A DNA stretch of 64,000 nucleotides from Klugiella xanthotipulae (GTDB lineage Bacteria; Actinomycetota; Actinomycetes; Actinomycetales; Microbacteriaceae): assembly GCF_006716695.1 (NCBI RefSeq), contig NZ_VFPN01000003.1:434001-498000 (forward strand). The letters are read 5' to 3'. The stretch's first letter is position 1, and every line of letters begins with the position of its first letter. Shown piece by piece: positions 35,040 through 44,416 of this stretch. A program made the translations under genes and the position numbers. The notes under the pieces were generated by a model. That model ran no database searches, was not told where the DNA came from, and saw only the letters and a program-made list of their open reading frames with translations.

Positions 35040-36083
35040 TCAGCGTTGACACTGCGGGCACCAATAGAGTTTCCGAGCAGCCATCTCCTCCACAACGATA
35101 TTGGTACCGCAGCGACGACACGGCAACCCCTCACGCTTGTACACCCAATGGCGATCATCGCGGCTCGCCATCGCGGCGGTGTAGTCGGTCGGTGCAAGGT
35201 TATCCATGGTCATCATCTGACCCAAGCGAACACCAACCTCCAGCAGGTACACCCAATCGACCCAGAAGGCGTGGAACTGCTCACGCGTGATCTTCTTGGC
35301 AGGCGTGTGCGGGTTAATACCTGCTCGAAATAGCATCTCAGCACGGTAGACATTACCGATACCGCTAATGACCGACTGGTCCATGAGGACAACACCGATG
35401 GGGCGCGCCGTGCGACTGGCGCGGTCCACAAAGGTCTGCTCGGCCCGCTCAGAGGTATCATTCTGCGGATCGGGGCCCAGCCGGTCAATAACCGCTTGGA
35501 TGCCCTCGGGTGTCGCCAGCTCGCAAACAGTAGGCCCGCGCAGATCCGCAACGGCTGTCTCAGTGAGAAGACGGACCCGCACGGCACCAATCGGATCGGG
35601 CGGGAATGCGGCGAGCGAGCGGGAGAAGGTATCGTGCTCGGCCATCCGCACCGCCGAAAGACCGTGACGCGCACGACGGGGCGCACCAATACTCGCAACC
35701 GAGTCTTCCGCATCGCCATCCGCCGCATCTGTGCCGGGGACAAGGCGCTGCGCGGAACCTCCCGCGAGGGCACCCCCCGAGGTACCCCGCTGGTTGGTCT
35801 GACCCATGCGCCCATCGGCGCTCGCGATCGTGGCGTCAACGCTAATATCACCGGCGAAGTCCCACGCCCCATAGATACCCAAGTGGACGCGCAGCCAGTG
35901 ATCATTCTCAAATCGGAGGAACATCTGCTTGCCGATGGCCATAGCCGTCACGAGACGCAACCCGTTAAGGACGGAAGCGCCCTCGGTGAATCGACCCTGC
36001 GGAGAACTCACGCAGACCAGGTGACCAACAAAATTGCGGTCGAATTGGCGGGCGATTCGATGTACGGAGTGTCCCTCTGGCAT
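35040..36083 (-). CDS. nei: Endonuclease VIII-like DNA glycosylase (Fpg/Nei family)
   Basis: Base-excision repair enzyme that removes oxidised bases and cleaves the strand. It opens MPEGHSVHRIA, giving the catalytic Pro2/Glu3 after Met removal. A Lys in AIGKQMFLRF lies near residue 52. The H2TH region DQSVISGIGNVYRAEMLF follows near 238, and a complete C-terminal zinc finger (CRRCG, then WCPQC) ends the protein. MPEGH and the neighbourhood match the mycobacterial Nei1 type. At 347 aa it is about 70 residues longer than usual, because of a low-complexity insert (about 95-150, rich in Gly, Ala, Asp) between the N-terminal sheets. rpiB lies 12 bp upstream. Confidence 0.92.
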   Translation of the reverse strand: MPEGHSVHRIARQFDRNFVGHLVCVSSPQGRFTEGASVLNGLRLVTAMAIGKQMFLRFENDHWLRVHLGIYGAWDFAGDISVDATIASADGRMGQTNQRGTSGGALAGGSAQRLVPGTDAADGDAEDSVASIGAPRRARHGLSAVRMAEHDTFSRSLAAFPPDPIGAVRVRLLTETAVADLRGPTVCELATPEGIQAVIDRLGPDPQNDTSERAEQTFVDRASRTARPIGVVLMDQSVISGIGNVYRAEMLFRAGINPHTPAKKITREQFHAFWVDWVYLLEVGVRLGQMMTMDNLAPTDYTAAMASRDDRHWVYKREGLPCRRCGTNIVVEEMAARKLYWCPQCQR

Positions 36084-36095
36084 GACCTAAACCGC

Positions 36096-36581
36096 TCAGT
36101 CGATCTGCTTACCGAGCACCGTGCCGGTGGTCTCATACTCGGCAAGCTGGGCGATGCGGCGCACATGGCGCTCATCGCCGGGAAAAGGCTCGACGAGAAA
36201 CGCGTCAATGAACGAGATAGCCTCGTCAATGGTGTGCTGACGGGCACCAATAGAAACGACGTTAGCGTTGTTGTGCTCACGTGCCAGCCGGGCGGTGCTG
36301 AGATTCCACACCAGCGCGGCGCGAGCACCAGCAACCTTATTGGCAGCCATCTGCTCGCCATTACCGGACCCGCCGAAGACAACACCCCGACTCTCAATTC
36401 CTGCGCGCTCATCACGCACCACACCAAGAGCGGCGTTAATGCAGAAGGAGGGATAGTCGTCAAGCGCGTCGTACTCGACTGGCCCGTGGTCAATCACCTC
36501 GTGCCCTGCGGTAGCCAGGTGCCGCTGCAACTGCTGACTGAATTCAAGACCTGCGTGGTCGGTGGCGATATGAATGCGCAT
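36096..36581 (-). CDS. rpiB: Ribose-5-phosphate isomerase B
   Basis: Isomerase of the pentose phosphate pathway, interconverting ribose-5-P and ribulose-5-P. The 161-aa protein shows MRIHIATDHAGLEF, the GVVFGGSGNGEQMAANKV loop (Glu in place of the Cys used by E. coli RpiB, as in mycobacterial RpiB), and LAREHNNANVVSIGARQHT. It is transcribed with nei (12-bp gap), an arrangement also found in mycobacteria (Rv2464c-Rv2465c, from memory). Length and active site are complete. Confidence 0.95.
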   Translation of the reverse strand: MRIHIATDHAGLEFSQQLQRHLATAGHEVIDHGPVEYDALDDYPSFCINAALGVVRDERAGIESRGVVFGGSGNGEQMAANKVAGARAALVWNLSTARLAREHNNANVVSIGARQHTIDEAISFIDAFLVEPFPGDERHVRRIAQLAEYETTGTVLGKQID

Positions 36582-36690
36582 GACTTAAGAACACCTCTGG
36601 CATTGAGTAAACGACGGCACAACGTGGGTCCAGCCTAGTGCGTGTCGAGCGCGGCACGGTAAGTCACCGCGCCGCGCCGCGACCATCGGG

Positions 36691-37293
36691 CTAGGCAAAA
36701 ATGGGACCCACCGTGCGCGAACGCTTAAGTTCAAAAAATCCATCATAGGCGGCAGCAGCCACCACGCCGTCCCACAGCGCAACCGCTTGATCACCCACGG
36801 GGGCAGGTGAGATGACCGGACCAAAAAACGCAACGCCATTGACCGCGATGACCGGGGTACCCACATCCTCGCCCACTCGGTCGATACCCTCCCGATGGCT
36901 CGCACGCAGCTGGGCATCAAACCGATCCGTGTCGGCAAGCTCAGCCGCCTCGGCTGGCAGCCCCACCTCGGCAACAGACTCGGCAATAATCCCCGCCCAA
37001 TCGCTTCGCTGTCCGGGATGAATGCGCGAGCCAAGCGCATCGTAAAGCGGTTTCACATACTCTTGTCCATAGGTTTCCGCCGCGCCCACCACAAAACGGG
37101 TGAGGCGGAGCGCACGGGGGAAGAACGCACGGTACTCGTCAGAGACGTCCTTATCTTCGTTCAAGATGGCCAGACTCATTACCCTCCAGGTGATGTCGAG
37201 GTCGCGCTGTTCGGCGACGTTATCAACCCACCGACTTGTCATCCAGGCCCAGGGACAGGACGGGTCAAACCAAAATTCAACGGTAGTTGTCAT
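36691..37293 (-). CDS. DsbA-like mycothiol-dependent nitroreductase (Rv2466c type)
   Basis: Thioredoxin-fold protein of 200 aa with the active-site CPWAW motif in FWFDPSCPWAWMTSRW (residues about 7-22) and the cis-proline region VGTPVIAVNGVAFFGPVISP (about 143-162). The DsbA-type helical insert lies between them. The motif and the neighbourhood (nei, rpiB on one side, pepN on the other) match mycobacterial Rv2466c, which uses mycothiol to reduce electrophiles and activates nitro-compounds; functional transfer is inference. mshC elsewhere in the window supports the cofactor. Confidence 0.87.
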   Translation of the reverse strand: MTTTVEFWFDPSCPWAWMTSRWVDNVAEQRDLDITWRVMSLAILNEDKDVSDEYRAFFPRALRLTRFVVGAAETYGQEYVKPLYDALGSRIHPGQRSDWAGIIAESVAEVGLPAEAAELADTDRFDAQLRASHREGIDRVGEDVGTPVIAVNGVAFFGPVISPAPVGDQAVALWDGVVAAAAYDGFFELKRSRTVGPIFA

Positions 37294-37302
37294 CGATCCA
37301 GC

Positions 37303-38277
37303 TTACGTTGCTGCGGGTACGGGGGCGGGAAAAAGCGCATCAATGATGGCAAGCTGGCCCTCGGTGGGTCGCCAAGCGACGCCCTCGGCAGCATTCTGCT
37401 CGATCTGCGCGGGAGTCGTGGCCCCGGCAATCACACTACTGAGCCCATCCTGGACCAGCAGCCACCCGAATGTTGCCGCAAGCATCGAGACCCCCCAGTC
37501 GTCACAGTGCGACTGATAGGACTCGATAACGTCCCACGGCGCGTTCTCGACCAGATGCGGACGCTGTCGCATGATGCGACTGTCCTGCGGACCTCCCTCC
37601 CGGGAAAACTTACCCGTAAAGAGACCGTTATAGAGGGGAAAGAAGGGAAGGAAACCTACCCCGTAGGCGCGAGCAGCAGGCAGAATCTCTCGGTCGACCT
37701 CACGTACCAGGAGGCTGTACTCATTCTGAGCCGAGATGAAACGGGGGTGATGATGTAGCCGCGCCGTATACTCAGCATCCGCAATCTGCCAGCCGGCAAA
37801 GTTTGAGTGGCCAATGTAGCGGATCTTGCCCTCGGTTATCAGCTCATCAAGCGCAGCAAGTGTCTCCTCAATCGGGGTCAGCGGGTCGGGTGTGTGCAAC
37901 TGGTAGAGATCAATCCAGTCGGTCTGAAGCCGCCGCAGAGAACCCTCGACGGCTCGGCGAATGTAGCGTCGCGACCCCTTGGCGTCCCAGGACTGAATAG
38001 GTGAAGGGTAGTCCCGGTGGCCAAACTTGGTGGCGAGCACGATGTCATCGCGACGACCCCGCAGTGCAACACCCATGAACTCCTCGCTGCGACCGTACTC
38101 ATAGCCATACATATCAGCCGTATCGAAGAAGGTGATGCCCGCATCAATCGCGGCATGCAGAACGGCGCTACTCCCCTCCTGCCCCTCCGTTGCCGAGCCC
38201 GGACGTCCGAAGTTATTGCACCCCAGACCAATCGCAGACACGCGCAGGCCGGAACGGCCCAGTGAACGATATTCCAT
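37303..38277 (-). CDS. Aldo/keto reductase
   Basis: NADPH-dependent oxidoreductase of 324 aa. The tetrad is visible: Asp and Tyr in FFDTADMYGYEYGRSEE (about 46-62), Lys in VLATKFGHRDY (about 80) and His in DLYQLHTPDPLTPIEE (about 118). The C-terminal SVIAGATTPAQIEQN is the cofactor-binding loop of the AKR family similar to voltage-gated channel beta subunits. ATG 38277 has AGAGGA six nt upstream; the longer frame to 38367 has no such site. The physiological substrate is unknown. It lies 9 bp upstream of the nitroreductase gene. Confidence 0.92.
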   Translation of the reverse strand: MEYRSLGRSGLRVSAIGLGCNNFGRPGSATEGQEGSSAVLHAAIDAGITFFDTADMYGYEYGRSEEFMGVALRGRRDDIVLATKFGHRDYPSPIQSWDAKGSRRYIRRAVEGSLRRLQTDWIDLYQLHTPDPLTPIEETLAALDELITEGKIRYIGHSNFAGWQIADAEYTARLHHHPRFISAQNEYSLLVREVDREILPAARAYGVGFLPFFPLYNGLFTGKFSREGGPQDSRIMRQRPHLVENAPWDVIESYQSHCDDWGVSMLAATFGWLLVQDGLSSVIAGATTPAQIEQNAAEGVAWRPTEGQLAIIDALFPAPVPAAT

Positions 38278-38500
38278 ATCAAATCCTCTCATCAGACAGG
38301 CGTAGCGGTACGGTGTGCCACCCCCGCACCCACCGTACCCCGGCACACATCTAGAGACCGGTAGCACGACTGATACCGTAACGAAGAATCCTCTGTGTAC
38401 TCGGTGAATCGGTCGTGTCCGCGCGCCACGGAGAGCTAACCCCGTAGGCTTAAGCGCGGGTTACCCACCCGCCGATTTTAGTCAGTGCAAAGGACGTACC

Positions 38501-41044
38501 GTGCCAGGAGAAAACCTCACCCGCAATGAAGCCCAGGAGCGCGCAGCCCTGGTATCCGTAAGCAGCTATGAGGTCACCCTCGACCTCACCCAGGGTGCGA
38601 AAACGTTCCGCAGCGCCACAACCGTGAGGTTTACCGCCATAGAGGGGGCGAGCACCTTTATCGACGCGATCACCCGCGCCGTACACTCCGTAACGCTCAA
38701 CGGCCGCGAGCTCGACCCGGGGACCGTGAATGATGGTGTGCGTATCCAACTCAATAACCTGGCCGCCAGCAACGAGCTACATATCGTTGCCGACGCTGAA
38801 TACACCAACACGGGCGAGGGGCTACACCGCTTTGTTGACCCCGTTGACGGTGAAGTGTATCTCTACTCACAGTTTGAGGTGCCCGACTCTCGCCGCATGT
38901 TTGCCGTTTTCGAACAACCGGATCTGAAGGCGACCTTCCAATTCACCATCACCGCTCCCGAGACCTGGAAGGTCGTGAGCAACTCCCCCACACCCGAACC
39001 ATCGCCGACCGGGGATGGAGTCGCAACGTGGGCTTTTGCTCCCACACCCGTGCTGTCAAGCTACATCACCGCTCTGATTGCCGGCCCCTATGTGGAGGTG
39101 CGCAGCGAACTCACGAGCCGCGATGGGCGGACCATTCCCCTGGGGCTATTTTGCCGTGCATCCCTCGCCGATTATCTTGACTCCGACAGCATCTTTGACA
39201 TTACACGTCGGGGGTTTGCGTTCTTTGAGGAAAAGTTCGGATACCCGTACCCCTTCGAGAAGTATGACCAACTCTTCGTCCCCGAGTTTAACGCGGGGGC
39301 GATGGAGAACGCGGGGGCCGTCACGTTCACCGAGACGTATGTATTCCGTTCCAAGGTAACGGATGCCGTCCGCGAACGTCGCGTGGTCACAATCCTGCAC
39401 GAACTCGCACACATGTGGTTTGGCGACCTCGTTACCATGCGCTGGTGGAATGACCTATGGCTCAACGAATCGTTTGCCGAGTACGCTTCCACCCTGGCCA
39501 CCGCCGAGGCAACCGAGTGGACTGAGGCCTGGACCACGTTTGCCTCCCTTGAAAAGTCCTGGGCCTACCGGCAGGATCAGCTTCCCTCGACCCACCCCAT
39601 CGTCGCCACCATCAACGACCTTGAAGATGTTCAGGTGAACTTTGACGGCATCACCTATGCCAAGGGGGCCTCCGTGTTGAAGCAGTTGGTGGCGTGGGTA
39701 GGTCAAGACGATTTCCTCACCGGAGTCCACAACTACTTCGTCAAGCACGCCTACGGCAACACCGAACTGACCGACCTACTGAGTGAGCTTGAGGCAACGA
39801 GCGGCCGCGACCTCGGATCCTGGTCTCGCCTCTGGCTCGAAACGGCCGGTGTGAATACTCTGCGGCCCGTGATCGAAACGGATGCCGCCGGAATCATCAC
39901 CCGCTTCGCCGTGCACCAGAGCGCCCACCAGGACTATCCCACCCTCCGGCCGCACCGCCTCGCAATCGCTTTTTACGGCGAGCACGACGGCGCTCTCGTG
40001 CGACAGCACCGCGTGGAACTGGATATCAACGGAGCGATCACCGAGGTCCCCGAGCTCGTGGGACACCCCCGTCCCCCGCTCGTGATCGTGAACGACGACG
40101 ATTTGGCCTACGCCAAGGTGCGCCTTGACGAGCATTCCGCCGCCACGGCTCGCGCCTCCCTCGTCCGCGTGGGTGACCCGCTCGCCCGCGCCCTCGCATG
40201 GAGCTCCCTCTGGGACGCCACCCGAGATGCAGAGACGCGCCCCCGCGACTTTATCGACCTCGCCATTACCCACATCGGCACCGAAACAGCCTCGACCACA
40301 CTCCGCACCGTTCTCAATCAGCTACTCCTCGCCACAAGCCACTACGTAGATCCGGCTACTCGCATGGAGACGCGGGCCCGCGTAGGAGATGCCCTCTGGC
40401 AACTCGCGCAGAACGCGCAGGCCGGTTCGGACGCCCAGTTCCAGTTCGTCAAGGCATTCACCCAGGTGGCGCACACCGAGAAACAACTCTCAATCGTAGC
40501 CGCGCTGCTCGACGAGAGTATTGACCTCGTCGGCCTCGACATCGACACAGACCTCGGCTGGGAGCTCCTGATTGCGCTCGCCGCAGGCGGCCGCGTATCG
40601 GCGGCCGAAATCGACGCCGCGCTTCAGGATGACAACACCGCAAGCGGCGCTCAGTCCGCTGCCCACGCCCGTGCGGCGTTACCAACCCCTGCCGATAAAC
40701 GTGCGGCGTGGGATTCGGTCATCACCTCGACAGGAGCGTCCAACACCATCGTGCGCGCCACAGGCCTGGGCTTCTCACAGGTGAATGACCCGACGGTTCT
40801 AGAAGCATTCATCGAGCCGTATTTTGAGTGCCTTACTCGGATCTGGGAAAGCCGCAGCTACTCGATCAGCAGCACCATTGTTGTGGACTTCTTCCCGAAC
40901 CAGTTAGCCTCACAGCGGCTGGTCGATGCGACGCTTGCTTGGCTTGATACTCACCCCGATATCCCGGCGCTGCGCCGCCTGGTAATCGAAAACCTGGCCG
41001 GTGTTCAGCGTGCGCTAACCGCGCAGGATGCCGACAGAAAGTAG
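38501..41044 (+). CDS. pepN: Aminopeptidase N (M1 family)
   Basis: Zinc metallopeptidase of 847 aa that removes N-terminal residues from peptides. The exopeptidase motif GAMENAG lies near residue 265 and the HEXXH-18-E zinc site HELAHMWFGDLV with NESFAEY near 300-330. The N-terminal beta domain and C-terminal ERAP1-like helical domain are both present, so it is full length. The start is GTG (VPGENLTRNEAQ) with AAGGA upstream. It is divergent from the AKR gene and 5 bp upstream of the mscS-type gene. In mycobacteria pepN (Rv2467) also borders the Rv2466c gene. Confidence 0.96.
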   Translation: MPGENLTRNEAQERAALVSVSSYEVTLDLTQGAKTFRSATTVRFTAIEGASTFIDAITRAVHSVTLNGRELDPGTVNDGVRIQLNNLAASNELHIVADAEYTNTGEGLHRFVDPVDGEVYLYSQFEVPDSRRMFAVFEQPDLKATFQFTITAPETWKVVSNSPTPEPSPTGDGVATWAFAPTPVLSSYITALIAGPYVEVRSELTSRDGRTIPLGLFCRASLADYLDSDSIFDITRRGFAFFEEKFGYPYPFEKYDQLFVPEFNAGAMENAGAVTFTETYVFRSKVTDAVRERRVVTILHELAHMWFGDLVTMRWWNDLWLNESFAEYASTLATAEATEWTEAWTTFASLEKSWAYRQDQLPSTHPIVATINDLEDVQVNFDGITYAKGASVLKQLVAWVGQDDFLTGVHNYFVKHAYGNTELTDLLSELEATSGRDLGSWSRLWLETAGVNTLRPVIETDAAGIITRFAVHQSAHQDYPTLRPHRLAIAFYGEHDGALVRQHRVELDINGAITEVPELVGHPRPPLVIVNDDDLAYAKVRLDEHSAATARASLVRVGDPLARALAWSSLWDATRDAETRPRDFIDLAITHIGTETASTTLRTVLNQLLLATSHYVDPATRMETRARVGDALWQLAQNAQAGSDAQFQFVKAFTQVAHTEKQLSIVAALLDESIDLVGLDIDTDLGWELLIALAAGGRVSAAEIDAALQDDNTASGAQSAAHARAALPTPADKRAAWDSVITSTGASNTIVRATGLGFSQVNDPTVLEAFIEPYFECLTRIWESRSYSISSTIVVDFFPNQLASQRLVDATLAWLDTHPDIPALRRLVIENLAGVQRALTAQDADRK

Positions 41045-41049
41045 CCAAT

Positions 41050-42015
41050 ATGACGGCCGACGACATCTGGACCAACCTCGTCTCTTTCTACGAGACCTAT
41101 CGCGCGCCCATCCAAATCATCATGATTATCGTGTTTGCGGTGGTGATCAGGGCGATACTCCTGACCGCCGTGCGCAAGCTCGTCTCGCAGATCGTCACCG
41201 GGGCGAAGAAGAGCCAAAATACGGATGACACCCAGGCCCTCATCAGCTCGCCGCTCGTGGCGGCCCGCATCGTACAGCGCACCCGAACACTCGGCAGCGT
41301 CTCGAACAACATCATCACCATCACGGTCGCCGTGGTGTCGCTCATCCTGGTACTCGACCAGATGCACTTTCAACTCACTGCGTTGCTGGCCTCGGCCGGT
41401 ATCGTGGCGGCCGGGTTGGCATTTGGGGCGCAGAACATTGTGAAGGATATCCTCAACGGGCTGTTTATGGTATTTGAAGACCAATTAGGAGTGGGGGATG
41501 TCGTGGATATCGGGGATGTCACGGGCCGAGTGGAAGCCGTCGGCATCCGGATCACCCAGGTGCGTGATGTGACCGGTACGCTGTGGTTCATCCGCAACGG
41601 TGAAATCGTACGCGTCGGCAACCGCTCGCACGACTGGTCACGCGCCATCCTCGACCTCGCGATCTCGGCTGATGCCGACATTGACCTGGCTAAACAGCTG
41701 ATCCAAGATACGGCAGATCGGGTGGTTCAGGAACCACGCATCGCAGCCCGAGTGCTCGAACAACCACTCGTCTGGGGTGTCGAGTACCTCACGGGCGAGA
41801 CGGTTCTGGTGCGGCTCGTGGTGAAAACCCGCTCGGGCTCACAGTGGGAGATTGCGCGTGTACTGCGTGAGAAAATTAAGTCCGACCTGGACGCCAACGG
41901 CATCACCCTCTCCGCAACAGTCCCCGCTGCATCACCTTTCAGCGGCGTTGATGGCCCCGCAAATCCGCGTCACAAACCCTCCTCTCCACCACGACGAAAA
42001 GACGGACGAAAATGA
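41050..42015 (+). CDS. MscS-family mechanosensitive channel
   Basis: Protein of 321 aa. Two to three N-terminal membrane helices (PIQIIMIIVFAVVIRAILL; IITITVAVVSLILVLDQM) precede the pore-lining helix with the Gly/Ala pattern LLASAGIVAAGLAFGAQNIV (about 112-131). The beta domain follows (DQLGVGDVVDIGDVTGRVEAVGIRITQVRD), and then the alpha-beta domain. These channels open on membrane tension to release solutes during hypo-osmotic shock. The C-terminus is basic and proline-rich. The stop overlaps the globin start by 4 bp. Confidence 0.93.
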   Translation: MTADDIWTNLVSFYETYRAPIQIIMIIVFAVVIRAILLTAVRKLVSQIVTGAKKSQNTDDTQALISSPLVAARIVQRTRTLGSVSNNIITITVAVVSLILVLDQMHFQLTALLASAGIVAAGLAFGAQNIVKDILNGLFMVFEDQLGVGDVVDIGDVTGRVEAVGIRITQVRDVTGTLWFIRNGEIVRVGNRSHDWSRAILDLAISADADIDLAKQLIQDTADRVVQEPRIAARVLEQPLVWGVEYLTGETVLVRLVVKTRSGSQWEIARVLREKIKSDLDANGITLSATVPAASPFSGVDGPANPRHKPSSPPRRKDGRK

Positions 42016-42476
42016 CCACCCCCGCCGCCGACGGCCCCACGCCCCGCCTCACCCTGCGCACCAGCCCAAGCGGTGAGGCAACACACGATACCTTCTATGA
42101 GCAGGTCGGCGGGCGCGAAACGTTTGCCCGGCTGGTGCAGGAATTTTATCGTGGTATAGCGGAGGATCCTGTACTTAAACCCATGTACCCGGAGGAGGAC
42201 CTGGCCCCGGCCGAGGAGCGCCTACTCCTCTTCTTAGAGCAGTACTGGGGTGGCCCCACGACCTACAGCGACACGCGCGGTCACCCCCGCCTGCGGATGC
42301 GGCACCTACCGTTTGCCGTCGATTTTGACGCTCGCGATCGCTGGTTATCCCACATGCGGCGCGCACTGGACACCCTTAATCTTTCGCCACTGCAAGAGGG
42401 CACCCTGTGGGACTACTTTGAACGTGCAGCCCACGCCATGGTCAACACCGTTGACCCTGATCACACCAGCAGCTAA
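42012..42476 (+). CDS. glbO: Group II truncated hemoglobin (GlbO type)
   Basis: Heme protein of 154 aa with a 2-on-2 globin fold: FYEQVGGRETFARLVQEFYRGIAEDPVL (A-B-C region with Phe and Tyr), FLEQYWGGPTTYSDTRGHPRLRMRHLPF (proximal His of the F region in RMRH) and the Trp in LWDYFERAAH (G8 position). Mycobacterial GlbO is involved in oxygen or redox handling in respiring membranes. The N-terminal 25 residues are an extra, proline-rich extension. The start overlaps the mscS-type stop (ATGA), and the AI-2E family gene follows by 13 bp. Confidence 0.92.
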   Translation: MTTPAADGPTPRLTLRTSPSGEATHDTFYEQVGGRETFARLVQEFYRGIAEDPVLKPMYPEEDLAPAEERLLLFLEQYWGGPTTYSDTRGHPRLRMRHLPFAVDFDARDRWLSHMRRALDTLNLSPLQEGTLWDYFERAAHAMVNTVDPDHTSS

Positions 42477-42489
42477 GGGGAACCCGCTA

Positions 42490-43659
42490 ATGGGCAGAGC
42501 AACAGCATCAAAAACCTCGCGCATGTGGTCGGATGGCTTCGGCACCGTCGCTACCCGATCCCTCCAAATCATCGTGATACTCATCCTGAGTATCGGCGTG
42601 ATCTACGCGATCATCCAGCTCAAGATCGTGGCGATTCCGATTGTCTTGGCACTCATAATCGCCAGCGCTTTCAGCCCTCTGGTCACCTGGATGAAAAAGA
42701 AGGGAATGCCTGCCGCCCTCGCGTCTTCCCTCGCGCTGCTGGCAAGCGTGCTCGTGATCGGCGGCATTATCACGCTCATCGTCGCCCAGGTTCAGCAGGA
42801 CTGGGCCAACCTGACGGCAAAAGCTGTTGACGGCTTCGACAAGACCCTCGCCTGGGTAAGCACACTTGACCTGCCCATTGACGTGACCAAGATCGAGCAA
42901 TTGCAAAATACCCTCATCGACTTTGTGATGAGCGGGAACTTTGCTACGGGAGCTCTTTCGGGCGTAGCCGTGGCCGGTGAAATCGCGACATCGACGGTCC
43001 TGACCATCGTGATCCTCTTCTTCTTCATGAAGGACGGCCCGATGATCTGGCGATTCCTCACGGCCCGGATTGCACCCGCACTTCGGGCACGCACCGACCG
43101 CATTGGTGAGCGCAGCGTGACGGTACTCGGCGGCTACGTGCGCGGCACGGCCACCGTGGCGCTCGTTGACGCGATTGGTATCGGTGCGGCGCTCGTCATC
43201 ATGCAGGTTCCTCTCGCACTGCCACTCACGCTCATCGTTTTCATCGGAAGCTTTGTACCCATGGTCGGGGCAACAGTGGCGGGCATCCTTGCCGCGCTTA
43301 TTGCCCTCGTCACCAATGGGGTCTGGGGTGCCGTTGTTGTCGTGGCCGTTGTCGTTCTCGTGAACCAGCTGGAAGGTAACTTCCTTCAGCCGGTGGTGAT
43401 GGGCAATGCGCTCAAGCTGCACCCCCTCGTTATCCTGCTCGCACTCGCTGCCGGCACAGTCCTGGGCGGGATCATAGGGGCCATCCTCTCGGTTCCCCTC
43501 ACGGCCGTCTCCTGGGCTATTGTCAAGGCCTGGTTTACCGAGGAAAATTCTGCCCAGACCCCGCCACGACCGAAGCCAATCCGTGATGATCCGGAGTCGG
43601 TAATGGATACGGTCCCCACCACGACAGATGTGACGGTCCCGCCCTCTCCCACTACCTAG
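42490..43659 (+). CDS. AI-2E transporter (PerM) family membrane protein
   Basis: Protein of 389 aa with about eight hydrophobic segments. It has the PF01594-type pattern: two N-terminal helices (IIVILILSIGVIYAIIQL; IPIVLALIIASAFSPLV), a large soluble loop (residues about 105-180) and a C-terminal membrane block (LIVFIGSFVPMVGATVAGIL; LHPLVILLALAAGTVLGGII). Despite the name, most members have no proven role in autoinducer transport. ATG 42490 follows AAGGGGAACC; longer in-frame starts would run antisense-like through the globin gene. Its stop overlaps the stop of the convergent hypothetical gene by 4 bp. Confidence 0.9.
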   Translation: MGRATASKTSRMWSDGFGTVATRSLQIIVILILSIGVIYAIIQLKIVAIPIVLALIIASAFSPLVTWMKKKGMPAALASSLALLASVLVIGGIITLIVAQVQQDWANLTAKAVDGFDKTLAWVSTLDLPIDVTKIEQLQNTLIDFVMSGNFATGALSGVAVAGEIATSTVLTIVILFFFMKDGPMIWRFLTARIAPALRARTDRIGERSVTVLGGYVRGTATVALVDAIGIGAALVIMQVPLALPLTLIVFIGSFVPMVGATVAGILAALIALVTNGVWGAVVVVAVVVLVNQLEGNFLQPVVMGNALKLHPLVILLALAAGTVLGGIIGAILSVPLTAVSWAIVKAWFTEENSAQTPPRPKPIRDDPESVMDTVPTTTDVTVPPSPTT

Positions 43660-44375
43660 ACCCGCAACGCGGTACCCCGAACAACAACGTGACCGCGGCT
43701 CAGTGATACACGCTGCCACGCACCAGACGTAAAAACCTCCGCGTGCCCTCCGACAGCGCCCACCAGGCTACCCGGCAAGGCAGGCGGAATAAACCCCAAC
43801 GACTCAGCCGCAAAAGCCGCACCGGCAGGGAGCGCAGGATGCTGTGGCAGCGGTCGGCCCCAGACTTCGGAACGGGCCTTACGCACCAGGATTTCCCCCA
43901 TCCCCCCGGGAATTGCGGTGGCTACCTCGGCAATTCCCGCCTCAGCCGCAACTCGCAAATCGACCTCCGAGATCGAGCCGACGTGTTCCCACCCACCACG
44001 GGGAGGTGTCACACCGGCCCAACTCGCCGTTGCAGGAACCACGGGAAGCGGAACGCGGATACCGCCGTCGCCCCCGTCATCCCCCTGCCCCTCGCCCCAG
44101 GGGCCGCTCGTGCGAGCAAGGCGATCAAGTACGGCGCGGACCGACACGACCGAGTCACTCACCTCCCCCGCTCGGATGCCCCAGGTGCGCAAACCCAATA
44201 CAGTCGGTGTGCGGTCGAGCAGCCCCGCCGGAGCAAGAACCCCCACGTAGGCCGCCAAGACACCGTGATTGGCCACCAACCGAACGGTCGCGTCGGCGAA
44301 GCGCACAGCCCGTTCGAGGAAGACACGAAAATCGGAAAACGCAAAAGTATCGTCAAGAGTGAAAGAGTTGGCCAT
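43656..44375 (-). CDS. Conserved-looking hypothetical protein
   Basis: Protein of 239 aa that I do not recognise. The N-terminal 75 residues look helical and alternate charged and hydrophobic residues (FSDFRVFLERAVRFADATVR, GVLAAYVGVLAPAGLLD). A Gly/Asp-rich linker lies at about 95-107. The rest is hydrophobic-polar and beta-like, ending VVVRGTALRV, with no catalytic motif, signal peptide or long membrane helix. It has normal codon choice for the region and is convergent with the AI-2E family gene. An immediately upstream divergent pseudogene starts 41 bp away. The function is unknown. Confidence 0.7.
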   Translation of the reverse strand: MANSFTLDDTFAFSDFRVFLERAVRFADATVRLVANHGVLAAYVGVLAPAGLLDRTPTVLGLRTWGIRAGEVSDSVVSVRAVLDRLARTSGPWGEGQGDDGGDGGIRVPLPVVPATASWAGVTPPRGGWEHVGSISEVDLRVAAEAGIAEVATAIPGGMGEILVRKARSEVWGRPLPQHPALPAGAAFAAESLGFIPPALPGSLVGAVGGHAEVFTSGAWQRVSLSRGHVVVRGTALRV

Positions 44376-44416
44376 ATCCTCCCTAAACTACCAAGGAACG
44401 GGACAAAAGAGTCACT

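Noticed and set aside
35496-36638. 380-aa plus-strand frame opposite nei and rpiB
   Set aside because: Both genes on the minus strand have complete catalytic motifs; the plus frame shows no family signature.
42508-43719. 403-aa minus-strand frame opposite the AI-2E family gene
   Set aside because: It is rich in His, Asp, Asn and Arg, has no hydrophobic core pattern and mirrors a well-supported membrane protein gene; it is an antisense shadow.
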